In this document: positions 13,356 through 24,810 of the stretch, in pieces
How positions within the stretch are numbered: the first letter of the stretch is position 1
Layout: each line of letters starts with the position of its first letter
Assembly: GCF_030445035.2 (NCBI RefSeq)
Contig: NC_092216.1
Span: 15,935,405-15,999,404 of the forward strand
Source: Dasypus novemcinctus
Taxonomy: Eukaryota; Chordata; Mammalia; Cingulata; Dasypodidae
Reading direction: 5' to 3'
Length of the DNA: 64,000 nucleotides
The notes under the pieces: generated by a model
The model's database searches: none
What the model saw: the letters and a program-made list of their open reading frames with translations, nothing else
What the model was told of the DNA's origin: nothing
Made by a program: the position numbers and the translations under genes

Positions 13356-14243
13356 TTAAAGGGCAGGTTTTGTATTAACATTCTCTCTTAATTTCTGTTT
13401 ATCTGTGAATATTTTTAACTCTTCCCTCATTTTTGAATTCCAGCTTTGCTGGATAGAGAACTCTTGGCTGGAAGATCTTTCTTTTAGCATTTTAACTATT
13501 TTATACCACCGCCTTCTTGTCTCCATAGTTTCAGATGAGAAATCAGCATTTAATCTTATTGAGCTTCCTTTGTGTGTTATGGTTCTCTTTTCTCTTGCTG
13601 CTTTCAGTATTCTCTTTGTCTTGAACATTGGATGATTGGACAAGTTATGTCTTGGTGTAGGTCTGTCTAGATTTATACCGTTTGGGCTGCGCTGACATGT
13701 ATGCCCATCTCCCCCAAAAGGGTTGGGAAGTTTTCAGCCATGATTTCCTACAACACATTTTCTGTCCCCTTTCCCTTCTCTTCTTCCTCTGGGATGCCTA
13801 CAGTGCATATGTGTGCATATTTATATTGTCATTCAAATCCCTGAATCCCTGCTGGATTTTTTTTTTCTTTCTTTTTAATCTATCAGTTCAGTTATCTGTT
13901 TGACTTCAGATATTCTGTCTTCCACATCACTAATTCTTTCCTCTGCCTGATTAAATCTGCTGTTATGTGCTTCCATTGTATTTTTAATTTCTTGGATTGT
14001 GCTATTCATCGTCATATCTTTTATCTTTGTATGCATGTTTACAGTTTCTTTGGAACGTTCTCCCAGTGTTTTCTTAATACCCTTAATCTCTTCCTTAAGT
14101 TGACACATAATATTTGTTTGGACATCTCTGCTTAGTTGTCCTGTTTTCTGCACATCCCTCTGATTTTTAGTTTGTTCATTGACCTGGGGCACGTCTTCCT
14201 GTTTCATAGTATGGTTTGTAAATTTTTGTTCATGTCTAGGCAT
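13356..14243 (-). pseudogene. L1 ORF1 remains
   Basis: Two open pieces on the minus strand. The N-terminal piece, 14243-13875, is rich in Glu/Lys/Gln and coiled-coil-like, with NSRFNQAEERISDVEDRISE, typical of L1 ORF1p. The C-terminal piece, 13643-13356, has ADFSSETMETRRRW and FTDKQKLRENVNTKPAL, the conserved ORF1p C-terminal domain. Frame is lost between them. Confidence 0.85.
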
Positions 14244-14404
14244 CTTTTTATCTTGGTGGGTTTATTCAGTTATTTTGCTTATTACTTATTTAGCTCTAGT
14301 GCAGAGTTTTATCTTGTTGTTGTTGATGTGTGTGTGGTAAGGCCTCACTTTGATATCTCATTCCTCCAATTCTGTTTCCTTGCTGTTTGCCTATGTTCCC
14401 TTGG

Positions 14405-14960
14405 GGGGAAAATTAGGACCAGAGAGAAACAAAGAGATCAGAAGAGGAACAGAATAATAGTTAATATTAATAGTAAGAGAAGAGAAAACATACAAGACCT
14501 AGAAAAATGAATAATTAATACGAGTAAGATGTATAGCAGAAGAGGAATAAAAATGTGGAATAGAAGCAATGAAATGAGAAACAGAATAGAGAAAAGCACA
14601 TAGAATAAATTAAAAGGCTGGAATGATGAGAAGAGAGGAAAAGGGGAAAAAAGAGAGAATAGCTAAGAAAAATAAAACAGAAAAAAGGGGATTGAGAGAA
14701 ATTTTTTTTAAAAAAGTTAAAACTAAGACCAAACAAAAAGAGGTGGAATGCTGGAAAAACAGAACACTGAAAAATGAAGTCGAGAAAAAAAAGTGTAAGC
14801 AGAAAAAAATCAGTAAACAAATGAAAGAAAGAAAGAAAACAAAGCAGGAAACCAAAGGAAGGAAAAACACAAGATACAAGACAGCAGCACCTAATTTTAA
14901 AAGGGGAGAAAGAGAAAACAAAAACATAAATACAGGAAAGAAACCTTCTTTCTTAGGCCC
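14405..14960 (-). repeat. Polypurine/polypyrimidine tract in L1 5' region
   Basis: About 550 bases that are overwhelmingly A and G on the + strand (polypyrimidine on the L1 sense strand), directly upstream of the ORF1 remains. Low-complexity ORFs of 172 and 188 codons run through it on the two strands and are not genes. An equivalent tract occurs at 53290-53700. Confidence 0.8.
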
Positions 14961-15370
14961 CCTAAGGATCTGCTCCATCTGCCAGTGTTCATCAAGTAAT
15001 GACCCTGCAGCCTTTTCTCTGCGGGTTTTGAGCCAGGTTTTAGTGAGCAAAATAAGGGATATAAAAACAGAACCTTTAAAAACAATAAGAGATCCTAGAA
15101 AAACTAGTACAAAGAGAACATCTCTATGTTCCCTGTCATAAAGTTTCAGTTGGATGCCTGATACCCAGTGGATCACTACCCTACGGAGAGCTGGGATAGA
15201 ACCTCATATATACAAGATACGAACTCCTCCACTGAGCTAAATTGCCTCCTTAGGTTAATTAGCCTTTCAGAAGGCTTTCCACCTCCTTCCCCTCAGGCAG
15301 GTTAGATTCCTTTCAGTTTACAAGGTGTCTGTCTTTCCCTGCCTCCTCTGTAGTCTAATTTCTCTCTTTT

Positions 15371-15745
15371 CCTAGGTGGTTGGGTGTGACAGCCTACCTG
15401 AGGAGATCTCCCTTGCCCTCTCCCCATTGCATTGGAGTCCCTTCCAAGATGAAGAGGGGCTCAGCCAGCCAAACTCACTGCAAAGAAACCACCCTCCACC
15501 CTCCCAGAACCCTCTTCCTCCCAGGGAATCTGCACTCACACTTTCTCAGAGTAGTGAGCTAGCAGCTCCACCTAGGCTATTTGCTCTGAGGGTGGGTTAT
15601 ATGTGCCACTTGTGTCCACAGTGGGGAGCAGTTCATGGTTTTCCTTCAGCTTCTTTATTTTTCCAGTGCCCTTCTATATGTTGCAAAGCACCTTCCTATT
15701 CTATGTACATTCAAAGCAGCTGGCAGGGAGGAAGACATCTCCTGT

Positions 15746-15776
<31 letters not shown>

Positions 15777-15789
15777 CAATAGCAGTCAA
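15371..15789. other. Probable L1 5' UTR remnant with (TTTTG)n
   Basis: G+C-richer DNA that may be the outermost L1 5' UTR (antisense), ending in a short (TTTTG)n array at about 15743-15774. ORFs here have no recognisable product. Confidence 0.4.
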
Positions 15790-17340
15790 TCTAGTAAATT
15801 TAGGATGATCTCTCAATGTATTATACTTTAGAATAGGTAGTGATGTTAAGTGTCTTTTCATGTAATTTTCAATATTTGTTTTCCTCTTTGGAAAAATGTC
15901 CATTCAATCCTATTGCCCATTTTGTAAATGGATTGTCTTTTTATTTTTGAAGTGTACAATTTCTTTGTATATGCTGGGTATTAGTCTCTTATAAAATTAG
16001 TCTGCAAATATTTTCTTCCATTGTGTAGGCTTCCTTTTTATGTTCTTAACAAATGCCTTTGAAGCAGAAAAGCTTTTAATTTTCGTGAGGGTCTCATTTA
16101 TCTATTCTTTTTTCATTGCTTGTGTTTTGGGTGTAAAATTTATGAAGCCATTTCCTACTACAAGAGCTTATAAATGGTTCCCTACATATATTCCAGGGGT
16201 TTCCTGGTCTTGCTGGTTCCCTATATATTTTCTGAGAGTTTAATGGTCTTGCCTCTTATATTTATATCTTAAATACAGCTTCAGTTAATTTATAATGAGG
16301 TGTGGGATGATGATCCTCTTTCATTCTTTTGGATATGAGTATCCCTTTCTACCAGCACCATTTGTTAAAGAGACTATTCTGTCCCATTCGAGAGGGATTG
16401 GTGTCCTTGTCAGTATCAGTAAGCAGAATATGCACGGGTCTTCCTCTGAACTCTCAGAGGTCCTTATGTCTATCCTTGTGCCAACACCATGCAGTTTTGA
16501 CCACTGTAGCTTTGTAGTATGTTTTAAAGTCAGGTAGCATGATTCCACATTTTGTTTTTCTTTTTTTTTTTTTTTTTTTTTTTTTGGTATGTTTTTAGCT
16601 ATTCCTGGCCAATTACCCTTTGAAATAAATTTGGTATTTGTCTCTTCCAGTTCTGTTAAAATGCTATTGTGCTTTTATATGGGTTTTGTTGCATCTGTAG
16701 AACTATTTGGGCAGAATTGACCTATTAATATTTAGTCTCAAAATCCATAAGCATGGTTTATTCTTCCATTTACTTAGATCTTTCTTTGATGCCTTTTAGC
16801 AGTGTTCTGTAGTTTTCTCTATGCAAATTCTTCATATCTGTAGTTTTTTGCAAGATATTTTATTCTTTTAGTTGTTACTGTAAATGGAAATTTTTTCTTT
16901 ATTTTCTCCTCAGACTTCTCATATTTGGTATGCAGAATCCTACTGATTTTTGCACGATGCTCTCATATCTCACCACTATACTGAACTTCTTTATCAGCTC
17001 TCCCAGCTTTGTTGTTGATTTTTTAGGCTCCTATAGGATTGTGTTATCAACAAATAGTGAAATTTTAACTTTGTTTTTCCAATTTGGATGGATTTTTTTT
17101 TGTTTTTTTGTTTTTAATTTTCTTACTTTAGTCCTCAAGGAAGAACATCTAATACAATTGTAAATAAGAATTGTGACAGTGCACATCCTTGTCTTGTTCC
17201 AGATCTCAAAAGGAAAGCCTTTCACCATTAATTATGAAGTTAGCTGTGGGTTTTTTTTAATGCATGCTCTTTGTTATGTGAGGACATACCCTTCTAATTC
17301 TATCTTATGAGGGTTTTGTATCAAGAGAGGTTGCTGTGCT

Positions 17341-17990
17341 CATCTCATCATAGCATGTTATATTATTGGGTGGAGACATATAAAAAGAGCAGGAAGTGTT
17401 GTACCCCCATCTTGGGGAGGCCTGACGTGCTCAAACAGATGGGTGTCTCTTGAGAGCATTGATGGCTCACAGCAGGGGAGAACAGACTAGTGCGTCCAAC
17501 CCTCAGCATTGTTGCAAGTATCAATGGATCTGGTCCTTCAAGCAGTGAAGTTTAGTTGTCACTGTGGTCCCCAAGGGGAGGGGGAGTGAAGAATAGAAGA
17601 GATGGAAGCGGGGGTAACTATGGGGCAATGGAAGTGTCCAACATGATCATGCAGTGATGGGTAGAGGCCATGTTAAATTTCACGAAAATTTATGTAAGTG
17701 TATAATCTAAAATGTAAACTATAATATTACTAAGAATTTAGAAAATTGTACAGTCTAAAATATAAACCGTAATGTAAACCCAAATGGAACTATGGTTAGT
17801 AGCTTTGTTTCAATATCTGTCCATCAGCTGTAGCAAATGTAACATTCACATGTAAGAAGATCATTGCTGGGGAAGGGGGAAAAGGCTTTCATGATGGGTA
17901 TATGGGAGTACTCTGTATTGTTTCTGTGACTTCACTGTAATTTAGAACTTTTTTGAAGACAAAATTAAAAATTAAAAAAGGATGTAAACA
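17341..17990 (+). mobile_element. Older relative of retroposon tail family T
   Basis: Resembles 22300-22700 and 57850-58245: tgtaaactataat-like strings, a short AG-rich run, then an A-rich 3' end (aaaattaaaaattaaaaaag). No ORF. It lies inside an antisense L1. Confidence 0.55.
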
Positions 17991-18239
17991 CTGAGGAAGA
18001 AATGGAAGAGATTGCCTTGCCACTGTACATACAGGCCAAAACCTGTTACAGTGATGAAAGGCAAAACGTCAAAAACAAAGTTATATGGTATTTTTCATTT
18101 TTTAATACCACAGTTTATTTTTTACATTTTTCAGTTTTTCTAAATTAGTATATATTCTATTTCTAATCATTAAGCCTATCATTACTATCTCATCTTCCTA
18201 ATTGAATCTGGCAATAAAGTAGGCTTCATTTTTGAAGAA

Positions 18240-19885
18240 TTTTTGGCTCACAGAGGGTTCAACTATGGCAGGGGAAGAACACTGGTGTGGGATGTCATTG
18301 ATGGGGGACACATGGTTGGGAGGTGGTTCTCCAGAGCATGTATATAGGGCATATAAAAATGTTCAGATGTTCGTTGGGTATGGTTGTAGTAAATAGAGTT
18401 ACAAATGACCACTGAGGGAGTGCTGTGTTCCTAGCCAAGGGAGCGCTGTCACATTCCCCCAACAATCAACAATCCCCCAAGTTCAAGAGCAAAAAACAGC
18501 AAAACTCTCCCCAGTGCAAGGGCAAAGGATGGTAAAAAAAGATGGTCCAATGATGGACCCTTGAACTGATGACTCTGCTTCTGAGCCTCTGAGCTTGTAA
18601 TTTCAACTTGGCCTAGTGTGGCAGGATGCCTAAGAGTTGCCTCCTCAGAGCCTCCGTGTTGCTCAAATATGACCACTGTTTAAGTCAAACTCAGCATGTA
18701 AATGTATCACCTTCCCCCTAGTATGGGACATGACTCCTGGGGATGAACCTCCCTGGTGCCAATGGATAATTACCAAGACCAAATGGTGATGCAACTAGAA
18801 AAAGACTTTGAATAAAAGGGGTAAATGGTAAAGGCAAATGGGTTTATATGGCTAAGAGGCTTCCAAAATGAGTTGGGGTCATCAGCGGGGTCATGCTTAC
18901 ACTCATCTCAGCAGGATCCCAGAGACAGTCAAAGTAGATTCAATGCCAGGTACTGGTGCTCCTGATGGCTACAGAGACACACAGGTTTTAGAGTCATGGC
19001 AGATGGCTCTAGAGTTCAGTACCTTGAGAGTGGTCCCTACTTTGGGATTTGTGCTCCCGAGTGTGATGCAGTTAGACTCAGATGTGACCTTGCTGTACAT
19101 GACTATTCTGTCACCTTCACTGAACCTATTTTTGGCTCTGTCTTTGGTGTATCCTCAAGAGACTTGAATCTATAGACTGGCCATGTGCCCGCTGGGCCTT
19201 GAGCCTCAGCACAGCTGCAATTCCTACTCTCCAGGTGGTTGGACTTACCCAGGTCAGCTAACAGAGAGGTGAAGATGGTCAACCACCTAACCAAGTAACT
19301 GATAGTGTCCACAGTTCCAAGCAGGAGAATTGCATCATTCAGTCATGTGGGATATAAGCCCACTCTCAATTCAGAGGTGAAGTGGATATCAACATCTCAG
19401 GGACCACAGGATTGAGGAATACAATATGGATTAGAATGGACTTACTGGTGTTTTACTATAGAACTGTTGTGACACTAGCAATTGAAGAAATTATATTACT
19501 GATGTGGGGACAGTGGCCATGGGAGTTGCTGAGGACAGGAGAGAGAATAGCTGTGATATGGGGGCATTTTTGGAACTTGGAGCTGTCCTGAATGATATTG
19601 TAGGGACATATGCTGGACTTTTTATATCCTGCCATAACCCACTGAATGGACTGGGAGAGAGTATAAACTACATTGTAAACTATAATCCATGCTGTGTAGC
19701 AGTGGTCTGATATGTATTCACCAAAAGCAGTGAATGTGCCACAGACATGGAAAAGGTTGTTGATCTGGGTGGAGTGGGAGTGGACAGTGTGGTGTATATG
19801 GGAACCTCTTATATTTTTAATGTACCAATTTTGTGATCTATGTATCTTTAAAAAATGACAAATAAAGTGAAAAATTAAAAAGATG
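18240..19885 (+). mobile_element. Long copy of retroposon tail family T
   Basis: The longest clean member in the window, about 1.65 kb, non-coding. Landmarks are gggacatgactcctggggat, ggtgatgcaactagaaaaag, cataacccactgaatggact, and a 3' end tatttttaatgta followed by aataaagtgaaaaattaaaa. Shorter copies share its 3' end and start at different internal points. The ORFs overlapping it match no protein I know. Confidence 0.65.
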
Positions 19886-20116
19886 CTGGGTTGTACAGAA
19901 GGCCTTTTCAACATAGAGATGATCAAGTGGTATTTTCCCCTTCAACTTTTTCATATCGTGTATTCCATCAATTGATTTTCTTATGTTGAATCGCTATTTG
20001 CATTCCTCAGATAAAGCCCACTGGTTCATGGTGTGTTTTTTGTTTTTGCTTTGTGTTTCCATTGGAAGTAGTCATTAGTACCTTTATTTTATTTCATTTT
20101 TTGAACACATGTTTTC

Positions 20117-20172
20117 ATCTTTTTTTCCTCATTAAAAAAAAATTAAAGATACGTAGACCACACAAAATGTTA
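20117..20172 (-). mobile_element. Very short 3' fragment of retroposon tail family T
   Basis: About 55 bases, aaagatacgtagaccacaca next to a T/A-rich run, equal to the complement of the extreme 3' end of family T. It sits within antisense L1 and looks like a severely 5'-truncated insertion. Confidence 0.5.
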
Positions 20173-20494
20173 CTGGATTCAATTTGTAAGTATATTGTTG
20201 AGGATTTTCACGTCTAAGTTCATTAGAGAGATTAGTCTGTCATTTTCTTATCTTGTACTGTCTTTATACAGCTTTTGTTTTAGGGTTATTATGTTAGCTT
20301 CAATGAATGTGTTAATGTTCCCTCTTTTCTGTTTTTTGGAAAGAGTTTGTAATGTTCCCCCTTTTCAGTTTGTTTGCAAGAGTTTGTGCAGTATTGGTAT
20401 TGACTCATTCCAGACTGATTGATAGAATTCCTCTGTGAAGTCATCTAGTCCTGGGCTTTTCTTGGTTGTGAGGGTTTCCGCCCCCCCCCCCCCT

Positions 20495-20940
20495 ATAATT
20501 AACACTATTAATGGAGCAGCTTTTGACAGCACACAAGTTAAATCAAAAGTATGAGGGATTCCCATATACCCCACATTTTCCTCTGTTAATAACATCTTAC
20601 CTTATTGTGGTACACCTGTTACAATTAATGAAGAAATACTGACTCATTGCTACTAACCATGGTATGTCATTAGTATTGTGGTTTACACTTTTCCCTGTAC
20701 AGTTTTATAGGATTTGAAAAAAATGATTAACGTTCAGTATCTGTTATTAAATATGATGCAGAACAATACCAATGTCCAAAAGTGCCTGATGTACCATTTA
20801 TTCTTCTCTCCTGCTCGTCTCAGAAATTCTGCTGAGCATTCTCATGTCAATGTAACAAATTCTTCATTTACAACAACAATAATAGCTCTGCTTTGCTCCA
20901 TGTTTGCATTCCCACTTTATGTTTGTTCTTTCTTCTATAT
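20495..20940 (-). mobile_element. Old L1 3' end, antisense
   Basis: Contains gggattcccatataccccac and tggtacacctgttacaatta, the antisense pattern of old mammalian L1 3' ends, as at 9810-10130 and 41745-42060. A run of 13 C (20481-20493) immediately precedes it. Confidence 0.55.
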
Positions 20941-21220
20941 TTAGGATTTGGGGAGGGTGTTGCCGTTGTTTCACATTGAGAGGGAGCTTAGAGCTTACGG
21001 GGAAGATGGAAGGAGCTGTTTTGCTTAGAGTTGTAGATTCCTTTTGTCTGGTTTTTTTTTTTCAAATGGTGTTTGTCCGTTTTCAACATTTTGTTAGATG
21101 TCCTGGTTGAGTCCAATGAATTGGAGGGTAGGTATTGGCCAAAACTATGATGAGATTCAGGCATATGAACTCTACTGAAGATTAAAGTCCTCGGGACGTA
21201 ATTCTAAAGGGTATAGTGCT
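20941..21220. other. Unclassified stretch before solo LTR
   Basis: No gene or familiar repeat recognised. The same unit continues after the LTR at 21728, which shows that the LTR inserted into it. Confidence 0.4.
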
Positions 21221-21727
21221 TGTATTAGATGGCCAAAGGCATGCTGATGCAAAATACCAGAAATGGGTTGGATTTTATAAAGGGTATTTATTTGGGGTAG
21301 GAGCTTACAGATACCTTGCCATAAAGCATAAGTTACTTCCCTCGCCAGAGTCTTTTTGGAGCAAGTTGCCTTCCGATGTCTGCGAGGGCTCAGGCTTGCT
21401 AGGTTCCTGTGTTCTTGGGGCTTGCATTTCTCTGGGTTCAAGATTCCTTCTGTCCTGGGGTTGACTTCTCTTTCCTCTGCGTGCTAACTTGCTGGAGCTC
21501 CAGCTTAAGTATTCAGTATCAAACTGTAACATCAAAACTCCAACCTCAGAAACACTCTGCTCTGTCCTCTGCCATGCCTTTTATCTGTGAATCCTCACCC
21601 CTTGGTGCCCTAATCATGTGACCCAATCAAAGCCCTAATCATAACTCAATCATCCCAGGTACAGGGCAGATTGCAAACATAATCCGATATCTATTTTTGG
21701 AATTCATATCCATATCATACTGCTACA
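21221..21727 (-). mobile_element. Solo LTR (family R), with 5-bp target duplication
   Basis: Read on the minus strand it starts TGTAGCAG and ends CTAATACA, with an AATAAA signal (ccaaataaataccctttata) near the 3' end. Flanking 5-base duplications gtgct lie at 21216-21220 and 21728-21732. TG...CA ends and a 5-bp duplication are the marks of a retroviral LTR. No internal retroviral sequence adjoins it, so it is a solo LTR. Confidence 0.85.
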
Positions 21728-21732
21728 GTGCT

Positions 21733-22140
21733 GATTAGAGCTTAAAATAAAAGGGTACAAAATCATGTGCAGGGAAATTATAAATAAGGCTAAATCTACT
21801 AAATTGGGAATAGACATTAGTATATATTCCAAGGTTCGGCCCAACCCATTGCCAGGAGTTCTGATTTCATGGTGCTGTGTACCTTGTCTATAGTGTCCAG
21901 TGACCCTAGAGACCTCAGGGGCACCTCTTGTTTGGTTTTGTGTGCTGTGACACTTAGCGAGAGCTGTCTGAGATGTGCATAGACATCATCTCTGAAATAC
22001 CTTCTCAACTCAGCTTGAAATCTTGCAGCCATAGAAACTCTTTTGTATTTCTTGTTTCCTCTTTGGTCTAGGTCTTTTTCAGATGCCTCAGTTGTCGGTG
22101 TTTGATAATAATCCCTCAATGCCAGTGAGGCTTATACTCT
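21733..22140. other. Unclassified stretch after solo LTR
   Basis: A minus-strand ORF of 100 codons crosses this stretch (21817-22119) but matches nothing I know. Possibly an unnamed repeat; nothing else is recognised. Confidence 0.3.
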
Positions 22141-22725
22141 GGGTTCAGATCCTATGCCAGGGGGAAATGTAGTGAGTTTATTTAGGCCATGTTTGAGTAA
22201 CAAGGAGATTTTCAAGAGGCAAGTCTTTGGTCTTAATTATAATTAGGCTAAGTTTTAATTATGCAGGAGTAAGGGTTGAAGTACAAACATTAAGACCAAT
22301 GGCTCCAAAATCCTCAAGGTTGAAGAACGAGCAAACCTAAGGGGCAATGCAATCATGGGCAAAGTAAACTTATTAGTCCTGGAATAATGGAAGAACTTAC
22401 AAAATGCCTTCAACATAGTGGTTACCAAAGGTTCTGAGAGGAAAGGAAGGGAAGAGTAGATGGAATATAGGGCATTTTCAGAGGACTGGAATTAAATGTA
22501 AACCACTGTGTGAACTATAGACCTTAGTAGCATTGTTTCAGTATTTATTCTCCAATTGTAACAATACCACATATTGTAAGATGTCATTAATAGGAAAAGA
22601 TGAGGAGGATAGGAGTTTGGGTATATATGGGTATAAATTATACTTTCATTGTAACATTTTTTGTAACTTAAAACCTCTTTAAAATAAAGTATATTTAGAA
22701 GAAGATCAAGGATTGCTATATTAGT
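22141..22725 (+). mobile_element. Older relative of retroposon tail family T
   Basis: Shares ccaaaatcctcaaggttgaa, an AG-rich run and a 3' end ctctttaaaataaagtat with 57720-58245. Non-coding, poly(A)-signal-like end. It lies between parts of an antisense L1. Confidence 0.55.
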
Positions 22726-24070
22726 CTGTTTCGTTAACTATGGCTCAAAATATGGCTCATATTTTGTTATGGCTCATAACAAAATATTCCAGGTATTTTG
22801 TTCTTTTTATTTGAGAATGTAGCAGCCATTCCCCAGGAGGGAAGTTTAATAATTTCTTAGTTACTGTGTGGGCCTCTCTCTATCAAGTAAATATATCTAT
22901 ATAACAAGAGTACTTTGGAGGTTTTTGATTACCAATTATATCTCACTATGTGTGATGGGTCTGTTGAGTTCTGTTTCTTCTTTCGTCAATATATGTTGCT
23001 CGCATGTTTCCAGAAATTCTTCCATTTCATTAAAATCATTCAATTTGTTGGCATACAATTTATCAAAATATTTTTCACAATACTCTTTATTTCTGTATGG
23101 TCAGTTGTGAAGTCCTCTTTGATTTCTTATGTTAGTATTCATTTACATCGCTCTTTTTTCTGTTAGTCTACCTAAGGGTGTATCAGTTTTAAAAATCCTA
23201 AAAAGTCAATTTTTGTTTTATTAACTCTTTGTTAATTTTTTTCTTTTTCTCCTCTATTTCTTTTATTTCTGCTCTATTCTTTGTTACTTATTTCCTTCTC
23301 TTTGCCTTGGGATTAGATTGTTGTTCTTTTTCTGATTCTACCAGGTTTACAGTTAGGTCTTTGAATTTAGCTCCTCCCTTTTTATAAAATATAGGCATTG
23401 AAGGGTAATGAATTTCCCTCTCAGAATGGCCTTTGTTACATTCCAGTAGTTTTGCTATGTTCTGTTCTCAGTTTCATTCGGTTCAAGGTAGGTACTAATT
23501 TTTCTTGGAATTTACCCCTTTGACCCACTGATTGTTCAAGAGTATTCTGTTTCAACTTCCATGTATTTGTTCCTATTGGACCTCTTCCCCATAGTGATTT
23601 CCAGCTTCATTCTATTATGGTCAGGGAAAAATGTTTTTGTGTAATTTCAGTTTTTCCAAGTCTGTTCAGATTTCTGATCTGTCTTGGAGAATGAGTAATT
23701 AATACTAGAAAAGAATATTTACCCTCCCCTTTCTTGGATGCAATGTACTGTGTACATTCATGAGAACTAGTTCCTTCAAATTTTTATTCAAAATCTCTCT
23801 TTCCTTGTTGACCCTCTGCTGAAATGTTCTATTAGTGATACTGGTGTGTTGTCATTCCCCATGATGATTGTAGAGGCATCTATTTCTCTGTTTAGTTTTA
23901 CCAGTATTTGCCTCCGGTGGGAGCGGTCTGACTAGGTGCATAAAAATTTATGATTGTTCTTTTTTCTTGGTAGATTACTTCTTTTATTTATAGTGTCTTT
24001 CTTTGTCCCTTACAACAGGTTTGCATTTAAAGTATATTTTGTTGAATTTCAGTATTGCTACCCCTGTGCG

Positions 24071-24664
24071 TTTTTGGTTATCGTGTTACGCAGATATCCA
24101 GATGAGGTCTGAAGGGACCAAACAAACAGACCTCTCTCTCTCAGCCCTCTAGTGCCCACAAGGCTTCTCCTCTCTACCTGCTTACACCCATCAAACAGTC
24201 ACCGCAGAGACTGCCTCTATGCAGGTACAGGTAGAAGGCACCCCTCCAACTAGATTCCCTCCATCTAGATTCCTCTGCTTATTCTGTGCCTTCCACAGCT
24301 TCTGTGCCAGCTTGCCTCCAGACAGCCCTACAGCAGCTCACCTCTCCTCCAGAATCTTAGCTGACTGAGTAGACTGTCCCCTGCCACATAGCCGGCTGCA
24401 CATCAGTCTACCTGCCTGATGACCCTACAGTGGCTCCCGTTTTCCCCAGAGCCAGTTGTTTGTTGATCTTCCTGCTGGATCCTGTGCAGCTTTCCTTTCT
24501 GCCGGTGCCTGGCTGGGTACCCCCCACTCCATTTTTCTCTCCCGTTGCACCCACGACATCCCCGTTTCCTTTATGCTCAGCAAACCGGACTAATTTGCCA
24601 TCGTTTTTGGAGGAACAATGCAGCCAGCTTTTCCCTACTTCATAATCTTGCTTCGTCTCTACCA
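24071..24664. other. C+T-rich stretch, probable L1 5' UTR remnant
   Basis: About 600 bases, richer in C than the surroundings, continuing from antisense L1 endonuclease-region sequence. Overlapping ORFs on both strands have no recognisable product. Confidence 0.35.
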
Positions 24665-24800
24665 ATCATTTTGAGAAAAAATAATACCAATCCTGCTCAA
24701 ACTCTCCCAAAGAATTGAATGAATATAGATACAAAAAATCACAACAAAATATTTGTATAGCAACTCTAACAGCATAATACAAGAATTGCACACCATAATA
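24665..24800 (+). mobile_element. L1 ORF2 fragment, 5' part of the L1 split by the VDAC1 retrocopy
   Basis: Contains cctgctcaaactctcccaaa, caacaaaatatttg and acaccataataaagtgggc, the ORF2 RT region. The same ORF2 reading continues at 26536 after the retrocopy. Confidence 0.75.
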
Positions 24801-24810
24801 AAGTGGGCTT

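Larger units (their letters stand above)
9411..15370 (-). mobile_element. Long L1, antisense, internally deleted
   Basis: In minus-strand order: a 5' region with a polypyrimidine tract (14405-14960), ORF1 remains (13356-14243), ORF2 remains from about 13150 down to 11300, then a long 3' region reaching about 9600. ORF2 between EN and RT is too short, about 1.9 kb instead of nearly 4 kb, so much of the endonuclease half is missing. The right flank of the gap, 9411-9640, resembles part of the 3' region (repeated near 10430-10490). Multiple stops make it inactive. Confidence 0.8.
15790..24070 (-). mobile_element. Antisense L1 split by several later insertions
   Basis: Minus-strand L1 sequence at 15790-17340, 19886-20480 and 22730-24070. 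The break at 17340/19886 is within one L1 segment: it pauses at gtatcaagagaggttgctg and resumes around catagagatgatcaagtgg. Between lie retroposon tails (17341-19885), an old L1 3' end (20495-20940), an unclassified stretch, a solo LTR (21221-21727) and another tail (about 22140-22700). No coding capacity remains. Confidence 0.75.

Noticed and set aside
14610-15176. 188- and 172-codon ORFs on opposite strands
   Set aside because: Low-complexity readings (Phe/Leu/Ser or Lys/Glu) of a polypurine/polypyrimidine tract.
20481-20493. Run of 13 C as a functional site
   Set aside because: Simple homopolymer at the border of an L1 fragment; probably length-variable or a sequencing artefact.
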